DNA of 64,000 bases from Triparma columacea (Eukaryota > Sar > Bolidophyceae > Parmales > Triparmaceae), in contig BRYA01000220.1 in the NCBI GenBank assembly GCA_030267965.1, forward strand, positions 15,518-79,517, read 5' to 3'. Positions 1 to 11,000 of this stretch are shown here, one piece after another. Made by a program: the position numbers and the translations under genes. Every line of letters begins with the position of its first letter. Within the stretch, counting starts at the first letter, position 1. A model generated the notes under the pieces. That model was not told where the DNA came from, searched no databases, and saw only the letters and a list, made by a program, of their open reading frames with translations.

Positions 1-58
1 CCCAACCCCCCCCCCCACCCCCCCCGCCCCCACTCATCCCCCCCAACCCCCGCAACAG

Positions 59-317
59 AAGCAGCGGTGGCAAGATCCTTCCCAACCCCTTCAAGGACTC
101 GAGCACCTCCCCACCCCCTCGTCGCGACAGTAACGCGAGCGCCGCTAGCGACGGCAGCACCCGAAGCGCCCATGACCGCGACCGGGACAGCAGTGCACGC
201 ACGACACTTGAGAACTTTTGGCTTTCTGGAAACACCAAGGCAGCGATGGGGGGGAAGAAAGGGGCAAAGATTGGACTTGGAGGAATGGAACCTGGTGTTG
301 ACTTTAGCGATCTGTAA
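59..317 (+). CDS. 3'-terminal exon of an unrecognised protein (5' end outside window)
   Basis: The reading frame ends at TAA 315-317 and opens after a C-rich tract that ends in an acceptor AG at 57-58, so this is a last exon. One base completes a split codon, then about 85 residues follow. They are Ser/Arg/Asp-rich (SNASAASDGSTRSAHDRDRD) and end in the Gly/Lys tail GKKGAKIGLGGMEPGVDFSDL. I recognise no domain. An alternative frame with an ATG at 67 runs over the same stretch, but its protein looks like random Pro/Arg/Thr and ignores the splice site. The gene converges with the MED22-like gene downstream. Function unknown. Confidence 0.45.
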
Positions 318-390
318 ACGTACGCCGACCGAATCAAAGAATCCACTTCAGATTTTTTGTCTTCAATTCATGTTTTATGTTCAAAATCCA

Positions 391-822
391 TCATTCTCCC
401 CTCTCATTCGTCATTAACTGGCACATTTCCAGCTGTTTCACCAGCTCCAAAAGCCTCTCACACACCTCCGCGATGTTTTCCGTCGCCAGCTGCCCCTTCA
501 GCGCCAGCAAGTCTACCCCTGCTACGACGCCGCTGGGTAGCTCCCCCCCCCCGACCTCTCCGGCGTCCTTTCCCGCCGCCGCCAGCGCCGCCGCCCTCGT
601 TGCCTCCTCGTCCGCTGCCTTCTCGTCCAGCAACGTCCTTACCACCCTCTCTACCTCGTCCCTCTTCTCCCCCCCCGCCACCCCCGCCCCTACCGCATCC
701 CCCCCCCCAAGCCCATTGATGGTTGCAGAGTTCAACAGCGATTGATACTGTGTCATGAGGGCGTTACAGCAGTTGACAACGTCCTGTCTCCACTCCTGTG
801 CGTGTCTGTCGGCGTCATTCAT
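391..822 (-). CDS. Mediator subunit 22-like protein
   Basis: 143 aa from the first ATG (MNDADRHAQEW...); an upstream in-frame GTG would add 11 residues but is not a usual eukaryotic start. The N-terminal helix with LMTQYQSLLNSATI and the C-terminal helix IAEVCERLLELVKQLEMCQ followed by LMTN match the two-helix plan of MED22/Surf5, where a 'YxxLLxxAxI' segment is followed by an amphipathic helix ending 'KLVxxLKxxxxLND'. MED22 is a head-module subunit of the Mediator complex that couples activators to RNA polymerase II; the family is usually about 105-150 aa. The middle (about residues 45-95) is an Ala/Gly/Glu-rich insertion not seen in animal or plant homologues. The family call rests on helix pattern and size only. 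Single exon. Confidence 0.4.
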   Translation of the reverse strand: MNDADRHAQEWRQDVVNCCNALMTQYQSLLNSATINGLGGGDAVGAGVAGGEKRDEVERVVRTLLDEKAADEEATRAAALAAAGKDAGEVGGGELPSGVVAGVDLLALKGQLATENIAEVCERLLELVKQLEMCQLMTNERGE

Positions 823-1028
823 CCTCAAGGTGGTTCCGAAGTGTGTTCTCTCCACAAAATGTGTCTATTTTAGCTAGTTTGAGTAGTTTTTGAGTATTTT
901 TGAGTACTATGATATAATAATAAAAGGGATATTGGTTTAATGTGTTTGATTAGGCCTCAATTTGGGCCTCAATTTGACCCTGAAGTCTTATTTTGCTGCC
1001 ACACCCAAAACCAAAACAAAAACAAAGG

Positions 1029-2575
1029 ATGACTTCTGAAACACAAACGTCAAAACGCTCACGCTCTCCATCTCCACCGGCCAATGATATATCATCAAAG
1101 AAGGTCAAGTCCTCAAATGGCTCTGAGGAGCCTCCTACACCCTCCACACAACCTCCCGCTGCCGCTGCACCGTCCTCCACCTCCTCCTTCACCACCTCCT
1201 CCACTACACCCTCTACCTCCTCCTCCACCATGCCCTCTACCTCCTCCGCTGCACCTCCCGCTACGACATCATCGAATTCCTTCTTCTCATCCATTTTTGA
1301 CACTGGGGGTGGGATGAGGGCCTTGAACGCTGAGAATTCTGCCTCCAATAGTACTAAACAGAACGCCACTCAGTCTTCAGAAGAGGAGAAGGCGACCTCG
1401 GCGACTGCCTTCGCGTCGTCCGGGTTCGCATCGTACTCCTCCAACCCTTTCAGTGTCGCTGCTTCTGTAAAGCCTTCTGGCTTTGGGGCTGTGTCTGCTG
1501 CCTCCTCGTCTGCCTCCTTAGCCCCCGCGTCCTCTGAAGCCTTTACATCTTCTGGCTTCTCCTCGATGGCTTCCTCCAATCCCTTTCAGGCGGCTCTGGC
1601 CGCAGCCGGCAACCGGGGGAGCAAACCTCTCGGCTTTGGCTTTGGCGCTCCCATCCCTTCTGCCTCTAATCCTGCCTCTGAGACTGCCTCCAACACAGAA
1701 GCTCCCTCCCCCTCCCCCGCCTCAACACTTTCCCCTTCTACCGCGCCTTCCTCTGACCCTCCCGCTGCCACCACCTCCTCCTCTTCCTCCCCCCCCCCCT
1801 CTGCCCCTCCTCCCGCCGCCTCGTCTGAAATCTCCTCTGAAATAGATACCTCCAGGGCTCCCCTCTCCCCCCCTCCCCCTCCCCAAGTAAACGGCGAGGA
1901 GGAGGAGGAGTGCATCCTCCAGCTCCGTGTCAAGTCCTTCAAGCTCACCACTCTGAAGGATATAGAGAAGGCCACCTCTCAGGAGGACGGCTCTGAGGAC
2001 GCCGCCCCCACAGCCTCCGCCAAGTCCCCCCCCAAGGTCGGGGAATGGAAGGAGATGGGTATCGGCCCCATCCGCTGCCTCGTCCCCATCTCCTCCTCCG
2101 CCTCCTGCACGGTCCGCCTCGTGCAGAGGAGGGAGACGACCCCGGGAGGCCAGGGCACCAAGGTCCTCCTCAACGCCACAGTAGGCCAGTGCGACCTGAC
2201 AGGGACCGAGGCGGCCGCAGCGCAGCCAGCCGCAGCGGCGGACGACGAGAGTGCGACCGGGAAGGTCTACAAGCCGGAGGGGAAGTTCTGTAGGGTCTCC
2301 TTGCTGCACAAGGCTGAAGAGGACGAGAACCCTAGCGTTGTTAACTACCTTCTTAAGTTCAAATCAGAGCAAGGTGAGGAGGGGGGGTAGGAGGACGACA
2401 AACGAAAATTACGACCGGTGCGCAAAGGAGCGTAAATCCACTAACACGACCCACTTAATCCCACACGACCACTTTTATCCCTCCCATTCGCTCCTCCTGC
2501 CAATCCTCCATTTCCACCACAGAGAGGAAGGCCTTCACGGACGTCATCCAGTCTAGCACCCAATCCCCGGTATAA
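1029..2575 (+). CDS. Nup50/Nup2-type nucleoporin with Ran-binding domain (2 exons)
   Basis: Exons 1029-2373 and 2523-2575 give 465 aa. The first ATG is 1029; an upstream TTG in frame is ignored. The N-terminus carries a basic, NLS-like KRSRSPSPPANDISSKK stretch. Residues ~25-290 are Ser/Ala/Pro-rich with scattered FG and NPF motifs, including GFGFGAP. From ~290 a RanBD1 domain follows: LRVKSFKL, then WKEMGIGPIRCL, then RLVQRRE...KVLLNATV. Without the second exon the domain would stop at KSEQ. The intron (donor GTGAGG, acceptor CACAG) joins KSEQ to ERKAFTDVIQ, which is the expected C-terminal helix of a RanBD. Such proteins work at the nuclear-pore basket with importin and RanGTP in cargo release. 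RanBP3 is an alternative name for this architecture. Confidence 0.75.
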
Positions 2576-2747
2576 TAATAATATGTATATATAAATATAT
2601 GTATAGTAGAGGACAACCCTAACCCTAAAAGTAAAAAGCTTTTTGCTACTCCAACATAAAAAGGAGGCTCCCGCTCTTCCCTTACCACCTCCTCCGCCCC
2701 AAACCTCCCCCAACGCCTTGCCCTAACCCCAAGAAACACCTCTAGCA

Positions 2748-4733
2748 CTACTCCAAGTGCGGCATTTCGGTCATAAAGACTTGCGCCTTTGTCATTGGGT
2801 CGTCCCTGACCTTCAGGCTCTTGGGCAGTCCCATTGGGTGGTGGTGCTGCGAGAGCCTGTCGTTCGCCACGGCCTGCTTCTTCAGGTTGGCCGTCGTGCC
2901 TGTGAGGTCCGCCCTCTCCTTCGCGTCCGCGGCGTCGACCATCTCTTGGAACTTCTTCCGCTTCGCCTCTGCCTCCGCTGCCCTCCTGGAGTCCCCGGCA
3001 AGGGTGGCGGAGCTCTTCTTTACCTTGAGTCGGGTGGGGACGAACTTGCTGTTGATCCCGCCGGTGTCCTCCTCCTCGTCGTTCGCGAGCTCGTCGAAGT
3101 CGTCGTCCCACTCCTCGTCGTCCTTCTCGTTTGCCCCAACCTTCTCGTCGCCGCGCACACCGGGCTTGATCCTGCAGTTCAAGGAGCCCAGGCCGGAGTT
3201 TGGAATATTGTCGCTCTTGGAGTTGGAGTCCTTTTCGTCCTCGAACTTCTCCTCGGTGCTTTCCTCGCCCTCCGCCATGCTAAACTTCGAGGGGCTGCCC
3301 TCTGTGCTCAGGTGGTCCGACATCTTCATCAGGACTGCCTCTGTCACGTTGAGCATCTTCACAGTATCGAGGGCGGCATCGATGGCGCTTATGTTAGCCC
3401 TGTGGTCGAGCTCTGGCAGTTCCCCTAGCCCCATATCGTGGTGGTAAGGCACGAGCCTCTGGTAAAGGCCCATTCCCCCCTGCCTGAGGTCCACCAGGAC
3501 CTTTTTGAGCCTCTCGAATGTGGCCCTCACAACCTTTCCCTCCGTCTTCTCGAGTAGAACCTTCTCCTCGACTGCGTTCCTAACCTCCCTATCCATCTCA
3601 GTATCGCCAAACCCAACCTCCTTAATCTCATTGAATTTTTCTGTAGCTTCTTGGAAGGCCTTCTTGACGGCCTGGAGTCTCTCCCCAGCCGCTTTATTCT
3701 CCTGGGTCAAGTTATCCTTGTGCTTCTGGTGGTTTGCGAACTTGTTGACCATCTCGGCCAAATTGCTCACCCCAGTCGCCTTGTTGACTTCGTCAAAGCC
3801 CCTCTCGAGCTCGAGCATCATCGCAAGGGCCTCCCCGTTCCTCTGGGCATTGTACTCCTTCTGCGCCTCTTTCCTCCTGTGTGTCATGCGGAGCTCGTCC
3901 TCAGCCTCCTCGTTCATATCGCCTCTCTGCTTCTGGGCAAGCTCTATCTGCTTTATTTCAGTCTTCTTCCTCCAAGCCTCCATCTTCTTTGCGTTCTTCT
4001 CTTCATTCTTCTTGCTTTTCAGGATCCTGTCCCTGTCCTCTCTCTCGATGGTAACGCTGGCAAGGTTCGTCTCGTAGTCCCTGACGGCCTTTGTCCTGTC
4101 AGCTTCCACCTCGCGCATTAAGTTCTCGCAGTGCAGGAGCTCCTTGACCGCCCCGGCATGAGTGTCCTCCATGGCATTAAGGTGAGCGTCGAGGGTCACA
4201 CTGTTCGTCTTGAGCCTGGCGTGCATGTGCTGTAGCTGGAGCCTGTAGTGAAGCTTCTTCTCCGTCGCCTTGTTCACCTTCTCGATCTCCTTGATAAGCT
4301 CGCGGATCCTTGCAGACTCAGGATTCGTGCCATTGATCATTTCATTCAGACCGTTATCGTTCCTCTGAATGTCTACCAGCTCATCGTTCAGCTTATTTAG
4401 CTTCGTTTGTAGCTTGGCGCGCTTTTCATTCTCGTCGTTGAACTTCTTGGCGTTCGTTTTGACCCCATTGTCCATCACAACAACCTGGCTTCCCACGTCA
4501 GGGTCTTCAGACCTCACCCCGGGGGTCACATTGTTTAGTCTCATCTTCCTCCTCAGGAGCAGGGCAGCTTGGTCCGTTCCAGGTCCGTTCTTCCTGCAGG
4601 CCTCCACCAGCTCCTTCTTTGTGAACCTCTTCACCGGCTCCTGCGAAAGGGGGGCTAGCTTCTTGCCACTGTGCATCCTATTCTTGCCGCTCTTCTTCAT
4701 GTCCAAGGCGCCCATACTCTTTGAAACCTCCAT
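2748..4733 (-). CDS. Outer dynein arm docking coiled-coil protein, ODAD3/CCDC151 (ODA10)-like
   Basis: 661 aa from ATG 4733; an in-frame TTG slightly upstream is ignored. Residues ~100-470 are almost entirely heptad coiled coil rich in Lys, Glu and Asn. The segment FDEVNKATGVSNLAEMVNKF followed later by LKKVLVDLRQGGMGLYQRL matches the conserved 'KATGV...VxxF' and 'VLVDVxxGxxxLxxKL' blocks of CCDC151/ODA10, which is needed to assemble or dock outer dynein arms on axonemal doublets. The C-terminal ~190 residues are acidic and disordered (DDEEWDDDFDELANDEEED). The gene is divergent from the dynein heavy chain with 288 bp between their starts, consistent with shared flagellar regulation. The paralogous docking proteins CCDC63/CCDC114 are the main alternatives. 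Confidence 0.58.
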   Translation of the reverse strand: MEVSKSMGALDMKKSGKNRMHSGKKLAPLSQEPVKRFTKKELVEACRKNGPGTDQAALLLRRKMRLNNVTPGVRSEDPDVGSQVVVMDNGVKTNAKKFNDENEKRAKLQTKLNKLNDELVDIQRNDNGLNEMINGTNPESARIRELIKEIEKVNKATEKKLHYRLQLQHMHARLKTNSVTLDAHLNAMEDTHAGAVKELLHCENLMREVEADRTKAVRDYETNLASVTIEREDRDRILKSKKNEEKNAKKMEAWRKKTEIKQIELAQKQRGDMNEEAEDELRMTHRRKEAQKEYNAQRNGEALAMMLELERGFDEVNKATGVSNLAEMVNKFANHQKHKDNLTQENKAAGERLQAVKKAFQEATEKFNEIKEVGFGDTEMDREVRNAVEEKVLLEKTEGKVVRATFERLKKVLVDLRQGGMGLYQRLVPYHHDMGLGELPELDHRANISAIDAALDTVKMLNVTEAVLMKMSDHLSTEGSPSKFSMAEGEESTEEKFEDEKDSNSKSDNIPNSGLGSLNCRIKPGVRGDEKVGANEKDDEEWDDDFDELANDEEEDTGGINSKFVPTRLKVKKSSATLAGDSRRAAEAEAKRKKFQEMVDAADAKERADLTGTTANLKKQAVANDRLSQHHHPMGLPKSLKVRDDPMTKAQVFMTEMPHLE

Positions 4734-5021
4734 CACCTCACAGAACAATGCAGTAACCTGTCACCTAAGCTCACACAGGGCCCAAGCACCAGTCGACCTT
4801 CGGGCTGTTGGGGGTGGGCAGTTAGTGCCAAACTCGAGCTTCGGTAGAACGCAAGGTTAAGATCGGGAACACACCACTCTGGTCTGTGTCTTGGTACCAA
4901 AAATGTGGACTCTTTTTAGCTGTGGGGTCCTTAAGGTGAGCAAATGGCCCTAGCATCCCCTCCCCACAACTCCGATATAACGACAGAGGCAAAATCACTG
5001 TTGGACCATTGCCCCTAAGCA
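4734..5021. promoter_or_regulatory. Divergent intergenic region between docking factor and dynein heavy chain
   Basis: 288 bp separate the two ATGs, so both promoters and both 5' UTRs must lie here if transcription starts locally. I see no clear TATA box; the closest AT-rich word is GATATAACGA about 45 bp upstream of the dynein ATG. I did not find a convincing RFX X-box. The assignment as a bidirectional flagellar promoter is inference from gene order. Confidence 0.35.
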
Positions 5022-8000
5022 ATGGACGCCTTTTCGAAGAGGCTTGTTGCTTCCAGCAGCACGTGAGTACTCCACTTCCCTCCTTCCCCCCCCCCCGTCC
5101 ACACGACTGCCTTCGCTAGGTAGTTTCAGCTCAGCCTCACCCTCGTCCTTTTTCAATAACTCGTTGCTTGATCACTGAAATCTAACCTCCCTTCCCCCCC
5201 TGGCCCTGAATCTCCCCCCCCCCCGACCCAGGACATCTTTGGCAGCGTCTTCCCCCAACGCTGCCAACTATGCCCCCGGGAAGAGTTTGAAAAACACAAC
5301 CTCCTCCTCTCTTTCGAGCACAACAAAATCCCTTAGACCTAGGCTCCAGAAGACTTCGAAGAAGCCGTTGGCGACGGGCGCCACGACTTCTTCCCTGCTT
5401 TCGGCGTCTGCTTCCACTTCCTCCCTTCTGCCTCCCTCTGGAGCCTCCAACCGCCACCCCCTCATGAAGCGAAAGTTTGACAACAAGGCAAGCACCAAGG
5501 CAGCTTCGACCTTCAATACTGTCGACCCCCGTGACGAGGACCCCTCATCTAGGCTTCCATCCCCCCCCCCTCACCGTCTGACTTCAATTGACGATGATAG
5601 GTCTCAGCTTTCTCAGGAGATCTCGACCTCCTTCATGGGGTCTCTGCACATGACAGCGAAGCAGCTCAACGATTTCTTGGAATCCGACGGCAACTTCCTG
5701 TACCTGCAGCACACGTCCTCGTCGAACCGGTCCGCCTACGACCTTGAGATTGTCGACCACTCTGCAACCAAGGCCGCCGAATATTACACTCTGTCCCGTG
5801 CCGGCATCACCCACTTTCACGGTGTTGACTCGGAGTTTACCCCCCTCGACCAGTGGGAGAGGGAGTACTCCCTATTTAACAAAATGAGGGACATCCCCTT
5901 CTTTTCCAAGTACCGTTCGTGGAAATCCTTCACCGTGTGGAAGTCGAATGTCAAGGGGCAGCATCTTGCCGCGGCTCGCGACGCCCTTAGCTCCAATCTC
6001 TTCATATTTATTCCCGCCCTCCGCTACGCCCTCATGAGCATCAAGAACCTTTGCGCCGAAGTTAACAATTTGAGATTGATTGAGGTCAAGACAGAGAAGA
6101 CCCAGACCCTCGAGGAGTTCATTGAATCCCAGAAGCTCCTGCAAGCGAATCTCACCGAGGAGCTCTCCAGCTTCTCCATCAATATACATAACAGTGTGAG
6201 ATCCGCATGCGACGAGATCGTGGACGAGTTCTTGAAGGCCAACACCATTGTCGCCGACCACAAGATGACCTTCATGGAGCGCGCCTCCCTGAGGAGCGAG
6301 TGCAGGAAACTCACTAAATTCCTGAAGCTCACTGACTTCCTCGTCGTTGACACTTTGCACGACATGGCGCTGGAATCTGTTAGCTCTGCTGTCACCTCTA
6401 TGGCCGGACCTCCGGTCGTGGAGCCTAAGATTTTCCTGAGCAAGGTGAGAAACGAGAATGGATCAGAAGAACTAACTTCGGTAAGCACTTACACAAACAC
6501 CACTTCAACCCTTTTGTCGTTACAGGAGGCCCTTGAAGAGGATCAGAACGAGATCGTCGTTGGCGTCGCTAAGGCCGACCCTCCGTTGCTCAAGCTCGAC
6601 GTCTCCTTCGATGCCGACGGCAGCGTTACCGTTTCTCCCTCTGAAGACAAGATCAAGGCTGGCATCGAGCAGGTGAGAAGAGAATGAGCGAAAGACAATG
6701 AAGACGCCAATAATCTCAAACACTAAATGTCGCCTTCCGCCCCCCCGCTTCCCTGCCCCCCCCCGCGCGCAGGTCATTTTCCAGTCTCTGCGAGTTATCG
6801 GGATCCCCGAGCGTGTCTTCTCGCACGAGGAGCTCCAAGTGTACATCATGGAGGAGACCGACGAGGTAGAAGAGACCGGAAGGGAGGAGGTCCCCGTTCA
6901 GGACATTGTTAACGCTGACGACAACTTCACGTCAACCACCGAAAAGATCTATGAGAACCTCGCTTCGGCTTTCAACGAAGTTACCAACTACACCGAGGTC
7001 TTCGCCCAGTTCAAGGACGTTTACTTCAGCAACAAGAGCGAGGTGGACGACCTCACGAAAAAGTTCAACGGCACCATTGACCTCGAAGTTTTCAAGAAGG
7101 ACATCCAAAAGTACAAGGGACAGCGCGACAGCTTCAACACTATCCCTTACATCGCGGACGTTGGCATATTCACTGTCAACTCTGATGACCTGAAGCAGAA
7201 GCTCATGCCTTCTCCTGTCCAGATGATGCACGCCTTGCAGGCGCTCCTTCCTCAGCTCATGAACGAGCGGTCCTGCGAGATCCTTGACGTTCTCGAAAAG
7301 GTCGTCCCTATCGTGGGGTCCAACCCCAACGACGTCGATAAGTTCATTGAGAAGAAGACCACGGTGACTGAGTCCCAGGAGAAGCTCGACGCCTACAAGG
7401 CGACTCAGACCCATATCACCGAGATGGCCGCGTTAATGAAGGAGATGTCGTGGCCAATACCTGACGAGGAGAATGTGCACATGATTGTGCTCGGGAATCA
7501 CATGACCGCCCTAGAGAACGGCATCGAGGTTGCCCAGGGCCGCGAGCAGGAGGATATCGAGCGCTTTACCGAGAAGGTCGCGGCCGATGTTCCCATCTTG
7601 ACCGATGACGTTCGCTCTCTCCGCGAAGCCCTCGACCACGGTGTAATCACCGACTTGGACAATTACGAGCATCCCGATGAGAAGACCTTGCCTTACCTCG
7701 CCAAACAAGAGGAGGCATTTCAAGAACTCAAGAAGCGCGCGGAGAAGCTTCAGCAATACGAAGGTGTGCTCGGACGACCGCAGACCGAGTTCGAGGACCT
7801 CGACGAGGTGTATACGGATCTCAGCCTCAAGCTCAACCTTTGGAAGGGTGTACAGGAGTGGAACACTCTCTCAAGCGAGTGGCTTGAGACCCCCCTCGAG
7901 GAAATGCCAGACCTCGAAAAGACCATGCAGACGTTCAAGGTCTTGACGCAGAAAGCTTCTAGAAACTTGCCTGGGAACCCTGTCGTGCCCAAGCTCAAGG

Positions 8001-11000
8001 AAACCGTGGATGCCTTTGAGCCGGTTCTTCCCATTGTCGTCAACCTACGCGATCCAACGTTGCAAGATCGACACTGGGACCAGATCCACGAGGCTATTGG
8101 CATCACCATTAGGGACGAGAATGGTCTTGATAAGGAGTTCACTGTCGGGAGAATCCTCGAGGAGAACATTACCGCTCACGTCGATCGCATCGTCGAAGTC
8201 GCCACCAACTCGCAACAAGAGTTTGTCCTCGAGGGTATGTTGGCCAAGGTTGAAGGAATGTGGAAGGAGAAGGAGTTCGACGTCAAGAGCTACAAGGATG
8301 CCAAGGACATGTACATCCTCGGTGACACTTCAGAGATCATCGCCGACCTCGACGACTCCCTTGTTACCATCAACACTGTGTTGGGCTCTCGCTACGTCGG
8401 AGGCATCAGGGAAAAGGTTGACCAGTGGAGGTCCAAGCTCATGCTTTTCCAAGAAACCTTGGACGAGTGGCTGGCATGCCAGCGCACCTGGATGTACCTC
8501 GAGACCATCTTCTCCTCCCCCGACATTGTCAAGCAGCTGCCCGAAGCCGCCAAGAAATTCCAGGCCGTGGACAAGTCATGGAAGAGCATCATGAAGATGA
8601 CCTTTGACGACGCTAACGCCCTCCTGGCCGGTACTTATAAGGACCGTAAGGAAACATTCGTCTCTCACAACGTCAACCTCGACAAAATTCAAAAGAGTCT
8701 TGAGGAGTACCTGGAGACAAAGCGAGCTGCGTTCCCTCGTTTCTACTTCCTCTCCAACGACGAACTTCTCGAGATTCTTTCCCAGGCGAAGGATCCTCAC
8801 GCCGTGCAGCCCCACCTTCGAAAGTGTTTCGACAACATTGTTTCTCTCGAATTTGGAACGGGAAGTAACGCCGCGGATATCCTAGCGATGTTTTCCCAGG
8901 AGAGTGAGAGGGTCGACCTCGGTACGAATCTGCGTGCGCGCGGAAGTGTCGAGGACTGGCTGACTGATGTCGAGAACAGGATGAAGTCTCGCCTCCACGA
9001 GCTCATGAAGGCCGGTCTGATTGACTACGACGCTAGGGAGCGCAAGGAGTGGATCCTCCATCACCCTGGTCAGGTTGTCGCCACGGTTGCGCAGATGACC
9101 TGGGCTCGCGATACTGAGAAAGCCCTTTCCGCCGAAGACCCCAAGCAAGGAATGGCAGACTGGAGTGTCCAATACAAGCTTGATTTGAACGACCTTATCA
9201 TCAAGATCCGAGGCGATTTGACCAAGCTAGAAAGGAAGACGATCGTCGCTCTCGTTACCACAGACGTGCACGCCCGCGATATCATTGACGATATGATTGA
9301 AAAGGAAGTTACCGATAAGTCTGACTTCACCTGGCAGGTGCAGCTGAGGTACTATTGGATCGTCGAACAGGAGAAGGTGTCTCCCGTCGTTAACCACTCC
9401 GACGCCGTTCTCTTTTACGGTTATGAGTACATGGGAGCCACCTCGCGTCTCGTGATCACGCCTCTAACTGATCGTTGCTGGTTGACACTTACAGGCTCTT
9501 ATGGCCTTAAGCTTGGGGCCGCCCCTGCCGGACCTGCTGGTACCGGAAAGACCGAGAGTAGCAAGGATCTCGCTAAGGCGCTCGCTATCAACTGCGTCGT
9601 GTTCAATTGCTCTGACCAAATAGATTACAAGATGATGGGGAAGTTGTTTAGAGGACTTGCGCAGTCTGGTGGCTGGACGTGTTTGGACGAGTTCAACAGG
9701 TAAGCTGCCGATCCTCTCGCCCCATGCCCATCGTACATGGTAATCTATCTTTTCGAATCCGATGCTAACTCGTGTCACTCGCTTCGCTCGTCGTAGAATC
9801 GACATTGAGGTGCTGTCCGTCGTTGCTCAGCAGATGGTTGTGCTCCGTGAGGGCCGCATCGCCAAGAAGAGCAGTATCAATTTCATGGGAGTCCAGATTG
9901 CCCTCAAGGACCACCACGTTATCATCACCATGAACCCTGGTTACGCCGGCCGCACGGAGCTCCCCGACAATCTGCAGGTCTGCTTCCGCCCTGTATCTAT
10001 GATGGTCCCTAATTACGCCCTGATTGCCGAGATCATGCTTTTCGCCGAAGGTTTCGGCGACGCCAAGACGCTCTCGAGGAAGATGTGCAAGCTTTACATT
10101 TTGTGTTCCGAACAGCTTTCTCAGCAGCCCCACTACGACTACGGCCTTCGCGCGGTGAAGTCCGTCCTCGTCATGGCTGGAGGCTTGAAGCGCGGTAACC
10201 CGGATCTTTCCGAGGACCTCGTGCTCATCCGCGCTCTTCGTGATTCCAATGTTCCCAAGTTTCTTGCCGATGACCTTCCGCTCTTTGGTGCCATTGTTCT
10301 CGATCTGTTCCCTGGAGTTTCGATCCCCGACAACGACTATGGAGAATTCGCCGTTTCGATGACGGAGGAGCTCACGAAGGCCGGCCTTCAGCACGTCGAG
10401 AAGTTCCAGAACAAGATCATCCAAATGTTTGATATCTTCAACATTCGCTTTGGTGCCACCCTTGTTGGACCTACAGGTTCAGGCAAGACTTCTTGCTACA
10501 GGATCCTGGCCAACATTATGACCTCCCTTCGAGAGCAGGGCAGCAAGAACCCGCTCTTCGACAAGGTTGTTTACCAGGTCCTCAACCCCAAGTGCATTAC
10601 CATGGGAGAGCTCTACGGGGAGTTCAATGAACTAACTCAGGAATGGCACGATGGCCTCGCTTCTACGATCATGCGCCGTTGCGTCGGCGAGACGACCCCC
10701 GATCGCAAGTGGACTGTTTTCGACGGACCCATTGATGCCCTCTGGATTGAAAATATGAACACCGTCCTGGACGACAACATGACTCTTTGCCTCGCTAACG
10801 GGGAGCGCATCAAGCTGAAGCAGGAGATGAAATGCCTCTTTGAGGTCATGGACCTTTCTACGGCTTCCCCTGCTACTGTCTCCCGCATCGGAGTTGTCTA
10901 CATGACTCCTTCCGACCTAGGCTACATGCCTTACGTGAAGTCTTGGCTATGGGGCCCCATCGCAAAGGCCCCCGATGGTATGCCCGAGAAGGTGAGGACT

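Noticed and set aside
1722..2309. 195-aa minus-strand frame opposite the nucleoporin gene
   Set aside because: Gly/Arg/Leu-rich product typical of antisense GC-rich coding DNA; the sense frame carries a RanBD.
2610..2635. Telomere-like CCCTAACCCTAAA
   Set aside because: Only two units, in a 3' UTR between two genes; no array, so not a telomere or clear interstitial telomere site.
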